Source: Spartobacteria bacterium (GTDB lineage: Bacteria; Verrucomicrobiota; Verrucomicrobiia; Chthoniobacterales; Chthoniobacteraceae). Taken from it: DNA of 64,000 bases. A model generated the notes under the pieces. That model ran no database searches. It was not told where the DNA came from and was given only the letters and a program-made list of their open reading frames with translations. Positions within the stretch are counted from its first letter, which is position 1. Each line of letters starts with the position of its first letter. Below, piece by piece: positions 60,618 through 64,000 of this stretch. Made by a program: the position numbers and the translations under genes. The stretch is taken from NCBI GenBank assembly GCA_021324395.1, contig JAJPJG010000051.1, positions 62,001 to 126,000 on the forward strand, written 5' to 3'.

Positions 60618-61276
60618 TGTTCTTTCGCTTCAGTCATGATCGCATCCGTCGGCACTTGCTTGCGCGACTGCACGACTTCATCGACCAGGCCGTAATCCTT
60701 CGCCTCGAACGACGTCATGTAATAGTCGCGATCCGAGTCGCCCTTTACCTGGTCTTCACTTTTTCCAGTGTGTTCGGCGATGATTTTGATCAAGCGTTTC
60801 TTCAGTTTAAACATGTATTCGACAGTCCGTTCCACGTCGCTGGCAGTGCCTTGGGCGCCGCCGGAGACCTGATGGATCATGATGTCGCTATTCGGTAAAG
60901 CATAACGCTTGCCCTTTGCACCGGCGCAAAGCAGAACAGCGCCCATGCTCGCAGCCATGCCGAGGCAATAGGTGGTCACGTCGCAGGTCAAAAACTGCAT
61001 CGTGTCGTAAATCGCGAGTCCCGCGGTGACGGACCCGCCGGGCGAATTGATGTAGATATTGATGTCTTTTTTCGGATCTTCCATTTGCAGGAAAAGCATC
61101 TGCGCGATCACGAGATTGGCGACGTGATCATCGATCGGCGTGCCGAGGAAAATGATGCGGTCTTTCAGCAGCCGCGAATAAATGTCGTAGCTGCGCTCCC
61201 CTCGCCCGGTCTGCTCGACGACCATCGGGATTAGCATGTTGTGCGGGGTAGGTCGGGTGTTGGATTGGATCAACAT
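60605..61276 (-). CDS. clpP: ATP-dependent Clp protease proteolytic subunit ClpP
   Basis: 223 residues from the ATG at 61276; an ATG 11 codons earlier would overlap tig. Start region [26 protein letters not shown] is standard. The catalytic Ser is in [14 protein letters not shown], the His in [12 protein letters not shown], and the Asp in DSDRDYYMT. It assembles the serine protease barrel that ClpX docks on. It follows tig closely, as in many bacteria (tig-clpP-clpX). Confidence 0.95.
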   Translation of the reverse strand: MLIQSNTRPTPHNMLIPMVVEQTGRGERSYDIYSRLLKDRIIFLGTPIDDHVANLVIAQMLFLQMEDPKKDINIYINSPGGSVTAGLAIYDTMQFLTCDVTTYCLGMAASMGAVLLCAGAKGKRYALPNSDIMIHQVSGGAQGTASDVERTVEYMFKLKKRLIKIIAEHTGKSEDQVKGDSDRDYYMTSFEAKDYGLVDEVVQSRKQVPTDAIMTEAKEQKSE

Positions 61277-61286
61277 AAGGTTCGGA

Positions 61287-62594
61287 TTAAGTCGTCTGGA
61301 CGCTAGCATTCGAGCTTAGGAAATCAAGCACCTTGCCCGTCAGGATTTCCTCCTGGATTTGTTCGAGCGCGCCTCGCTTTTCGAGTTCCTTCAGCATCTT
61401 GTCCATCGCGACGCCGTAACGCGCGGCCATCTGCGCGAGGTGCTGCTGATACTCTTCCTTCGTTATCGAAATTTTTTCGTTCTCCGCGATGCGCAGCAAA
61501 ATGAATGTTCCCTTGAGCCGCTCACGGGCGCCTTGCGAAGCGGAGCCGATCAGATCTTTCTCGTTATCCTTGATCAATTCATCGGCGACGCCGCGCGCCT
61601 GATTTTCGCGCACGATCTCGGCCAAAATGCGGCGCGTCTCGCCGCGGACGAGATTTTCCGGAAGCTCGCATTCCACTTTGCCGAGCAGGTGCTGCATGAT
61701 CTGGCCTCGCTTTTCGCGATCGAGTTCCGCGGCTTTCTCGCGCGAGAGCTCGACCTTCACCAGGTCGCGCAATTCAGACACGTTTTTGCCCGGGATCACT
61801 TTCGCGGCAAACTCATCCGTCAGCTCCGGCAGTTGTTTTTCCTTCAATCCCTTGATCGTGACTTTGTAATGAATCTTCTGCCCGGCCATTTCCGCAACCG
61901 CGAAATCCGCCGGAACTTCGATGTCAAACTCGCGCGTTTCGCCGAGCTTCGCGCCGATGAGTTGCTCGCTGAAACCGGGGAAAAACGACTGCGGCGTGAG
62001 CCGAATCCAAAACTCGCTGTTGCCCGAGAGCGGCTTGCCGGCTTTCGGAAACACGTCATGCACAGGCTTCCCGTCGATCGTTCCCGCGTAATCAATCACC
62101 GCAAAATCATTCATCGCCAAATCGCGCTCTGCGATATCGGAGAAATCGGCGTATTGATTGCGCAAATTCTCGATCGCCTCCTCGACTTCCGCATCGGTCA
62201 CCTCGCCTGATTTCACCGTCACCGGAATGTTTTTGTATTCCGGCATTTCAAACTCCGGCGCGGTCACCAGCGTCGCCGTAAAATGCATTCCTTTGTCCTG
62301 CGCGATCTCGACGTCCTCGACGTTCGCGATGGAAAGCACGCGCAATTTCTTCTCGCTGATCGCTTCGCGGCAGCTCTCGGACAGCAACTGTTTTTCCAGC
62401 TCTTCGCGAATCTGTTTTTCGAATTTTTTCTCCACGATCTTGCGCGGCGCCTTGCCTGGGCGATAGCCCGGCAGTTTCGCGTAGCGCACGTAATCCTTCG
62501 CGATGTTTTCCCACGCTTTGTTCACTTTTTCTGGCTCCACCTCCACGTGCAAAGTGGTGATGCAATTCGGTAAATTCTCAACTTGGACGTTCAT
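61287..62594 (-). CDS. tig: trigger factor
   Basis: 435 residues from the ATG at 62594; a longer open frame upstream has no similarity to the family. Ribosome-associated chaperone and prolyl isomerase. The ribosome-docking signature is [11 protein letters not shown] (about residues 41-51). The central PPIase domain runs from about 150 to 245 ([40 protein letters not shown]), and the C-terminal helical arms follow ([10 protein letters not shown] onward). It is the first gene of tig-clpP-clpX, with about 110 bp to the NRPS gene. Confidence 0.94.
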   Translation of the reverse strand: MNVQVENLPNCITTLHVEVEPEKVNKAWENIAKDYVRYAKLPGYRPGKAPRKIVEKKFEKQIREELEKQLLSESCREAISEKKLRVLSIANVEDVEIAQDKGMHFTATLVTAPEFEMPEYKNIPVTVKSGEVTDAEVEEAIENLRNQYADFSDIAERDLAMNDFAVIDYAGTIDGKPVHDVFPKAGKPLSGNSEFWIRLTPQSFFPGFSEQLIGAKLGETREFDIEVPADFAVAEMAGQKIHYKVTIKGLKEKQLPELTDEFAAKVIPGKNVSELRDLVKVELSREKAAELDREKRGQIMQHLLGKVECELPENLVRGETRRILAEIVRENQARGVADELIKDNEKDLIGSASQGARERLKGTFILLRIAENEKISITKEEYQQHLAQMAARYGVAMDKMLKELEKRGALEQIQEEILTGKVLDFLSSNASVQTT

Positions 62595-62703
62595 AAAATG
62601 ATGCGAACCGCGCAACATAGCGGCTCCATGCGAAAAGCCAACTTTCTTGTGCGCGAAGGCGGAGTCTTGCGAATGAGACAAGATTTGCAGTGGCAGTAAC
62701 GCG

Positions 62704-64000
62704 CTATCGAATCTGCGCAGCTTCGCGAACTGTCGCTCCGTTTTGCGCACACTCCAAAAGCGCTGTGCGGATTTTCTTCGCGACTTTTGCGACGTGTGGT
62801 TTGTAAAGCATCGTCTCATGCACCGCCCCGTCGATGCGGAACAGCTCAAGGTTCGTCGCAAAACCATTCCAGCCACGATCGGCCTTATATTCGTAGCCGT
62901 CGTGCGGATTATCCGCGATGAAGACGAGCACCGGACCGTCGTATTGCTGCGGACGGTAATCCGCCCACGCGCGCTCGCTGACTTCGCGCCCGCGCACGAG
63001 ACGCAAGTCGGCGGAAAGCGGTGCCTTTGCCTGATCTAAAACACGCGCTGCCATTTTGTTTACGCGGCCTTTTTCGCGCGAGACATTGGCAAGCACTTTT
63101 CCAAACGCGCGATCGGCGAGCAGTCGCAGCGTGCCGCCGAGGTTCATGCCATTCGCGAGGCGGCGATTCATCGCGATGCGCTCGCGCAAATTCAAGCGCC
63201 GCGGCGGACGGCCCGGATTGTAGCTGTCGAAAAGCACGATGAGTCCGACCTCCTCGCCTTTCGCGCGAAGCTGCTGCGCCATCTCGTAAGCGACAACGCC
63301 GCCGAGCGAATAGCCGGCGAGATGGTAAGGTCCGCGCCGCTGCACACGCTGGATTTGGTTTATATAAAACGCGGCCATTTCCTCGACGGTCTCGTGCATC
63401 GTTCCGCCTGCAAGCCACGGCGCTTCGAGCGCGAGCAATGGCCGATCAGCGCCGAGATGCTCGCTTAAGGCGCGATAAACAAGCGTTCCACCATCACCGC
63501 CGTGAATGCAGAAAAGCGCTGCTTCACTACCATTTGGCTGAAGTGTAACAAGTGTCGATGGCTCGTCGGCACCATTCTTTTTCTCGTCGAGCAAAGGCGC
63601 GAGCGCCTTGATTGTTGGCGCTCGAAATAGCGTGGAAAGCGGCAGCGCTTTGCCGAACTCGCTCCGAATCTGCACGAACATGCGCATCGCCAAAAGCGAG
63701 TCACCGCCGAGATCGAAAAAATCGTCGTCGATGCCAATGCCGCTGACGTTGAGTTTCTGCTCCCAAATTTTTGCGAGCTTCCGCTCGGCGTCTGTGCGGG
63801 GAGCGCGCGAGATGGTTTTGACCGAATGATGCTGCGCGAAATCGGGCGCAGGCAATGCGCGGCGGTCGAGTTTGCCATTCGGTGATTTCGGCAGCGCCGG
63901 CAAAATGACGACAGCCGATGGCACCATATAATCGGGCAGCGTTTTTCGCAGCGCGGCCAGAATGGTCGCCTTGGACGCGGCGTCGGAATACGGCGCAATC
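62704..64000 (-). CDS. C-terminal end of a non-ribosomal peptide synthetase (A-PCP-TE), partial
   Basis: 432 complete codons, open to the window edge on the 5' side. The first visible residues (IAPYSDAASKATILAALRKTLPDYMVPSA region) are the end of an adenylation domain, with the A10 Lys in SPNGKLDRRALP. A peptidyl carrier domain follows with its phosphopantetheine Ser in DDDFFDLGGDSLLAMRM. The last 240 residues are a type I thioesterase: FCIHGGDGG, nucleophile Ser in LAGYSLGGVVAYEMA, Asp near FIADNPHDGYE, and His in IDGAVHETML. A terminal thioesterase means product release happens here. Product unknown. Confidence 0.93.
   Translation of the reverse strand, partial: IAPYSDAASKATILAALRKTLPDYMVPSAVVILPALPKSPNGKLDRRALPAPDFAQHHSVKTISRAPRTDAERKLAKIWEQKLNVSGIGIDDDFFDLGGDSLLAMRMFVQIRSEFGKALPLSTLFRAPTIKALAPLLDEKKNGADEPSTLVTLQPNGSEAALFCIHGGDGGTLVYRALSEHLGADRPLLALEAPWLAGGTMHETVEEMAAFYINQIQRVQRRGPYHLAGYSLGGVVAYEMAQQLRAKGEEVGLIVLFDSYNPGRPPRRLNLRERIAMNRRLANGMNLGGTLRLLADRAFGKVLANVSREKGRVNKMAARVLDQAKAPLSADLRLVRGREVSERAWADYRPQQYDGPVLVFIADNPHDGYEYKADRGWNGFATNLELFRIDGAVHETMLYKPHVAKVAKKIRTALLECAQNGATVREAAQIR

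Overview
The window looks like chromosomal DNA of a Gram-negative, GC-rich bacterium, most probably Verrucomicrobiota (Spartobacteria/Chthoniobacterales type). This is an inference from the flavour of the genes together: a PafA/Dop-type ligase outside Actinobacteria, a mixed Suf/Isc iron-sulfur cluster, a YHYH protein, a K+-independent proton pyrophosphatase, and many intergenic hairpin repeats. A tripartite RND efflux system, a murein-peptide recycling pair and ComEC/pilus ATPases show an outer membrane and probable natural transformation. No marker gene in the window settles the phylum.

Left part (1-18.9 kb): PPK2 polyphosphate kinase, a small secreted protein, a hydantoinase, and a tightly overlapping prpB-prpC-prpD operon for the 2-methylcitrate cycle facing a UvrD-type helicase. 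Next comes a four-gene run: GT87, a fusion of a GT2 glycosyltransferase with a YdjC-type deacetylase, a second GT87, and a glutamine amidotransferase. After it lie a YHYH protein, a Tyr-rich exported protein, an RlmI-type rRNA methyltransferase, hppA and argF.

Middle left (18.9-28.4 kb): tRNA-Pro(CGG), then about 1.1 kb with no ordinary gene but several repeat structures, including an exact-phase 42-bp tandem array with a dyad in every unit. It is followed by an uncharacterised protein, dprA, topB, coaD and the classical yceD-rpmF-plsX-fabH run.

Middle (28.4-40.7 kb): a lone receiver protein, glutaredoxin, thioredoxin-fold and SGNH proteins with clear terminators, a divergent dipeptide epimerase/MpaA pair, queF-queC, and an Fe-S cluster (sufS, sufU, DUF1858-rhodanese, an IscU-like scaffold, sufT) split by a chain of hairpins and a 41-bp tandem array. 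trmB and comEC close this part.

Right part (40.9-64 kb): a visibly lower-GC metal efflux block (permease, cusA, cusB, cusC, Cys-rich protein) read leftwards behind a two-component cluster (histidine kinase, receiver, CHASE3 protein). Then come pilB-pilT, a metallophosphoesterase, a YihY protein, purU, DUF3303, a PafA-like ligase, the tig-clpP-clpX run, and the end of an NRPS (A-PCP-TE) cut by the window edge.

Besides genes, at least seven intergenic spots carry short runs in which ATT (or AAT on the opposite arm) recurs every 7 bp. They are often arranged as two facing arms that could fold into a hairpin. They look like one dispersed family.
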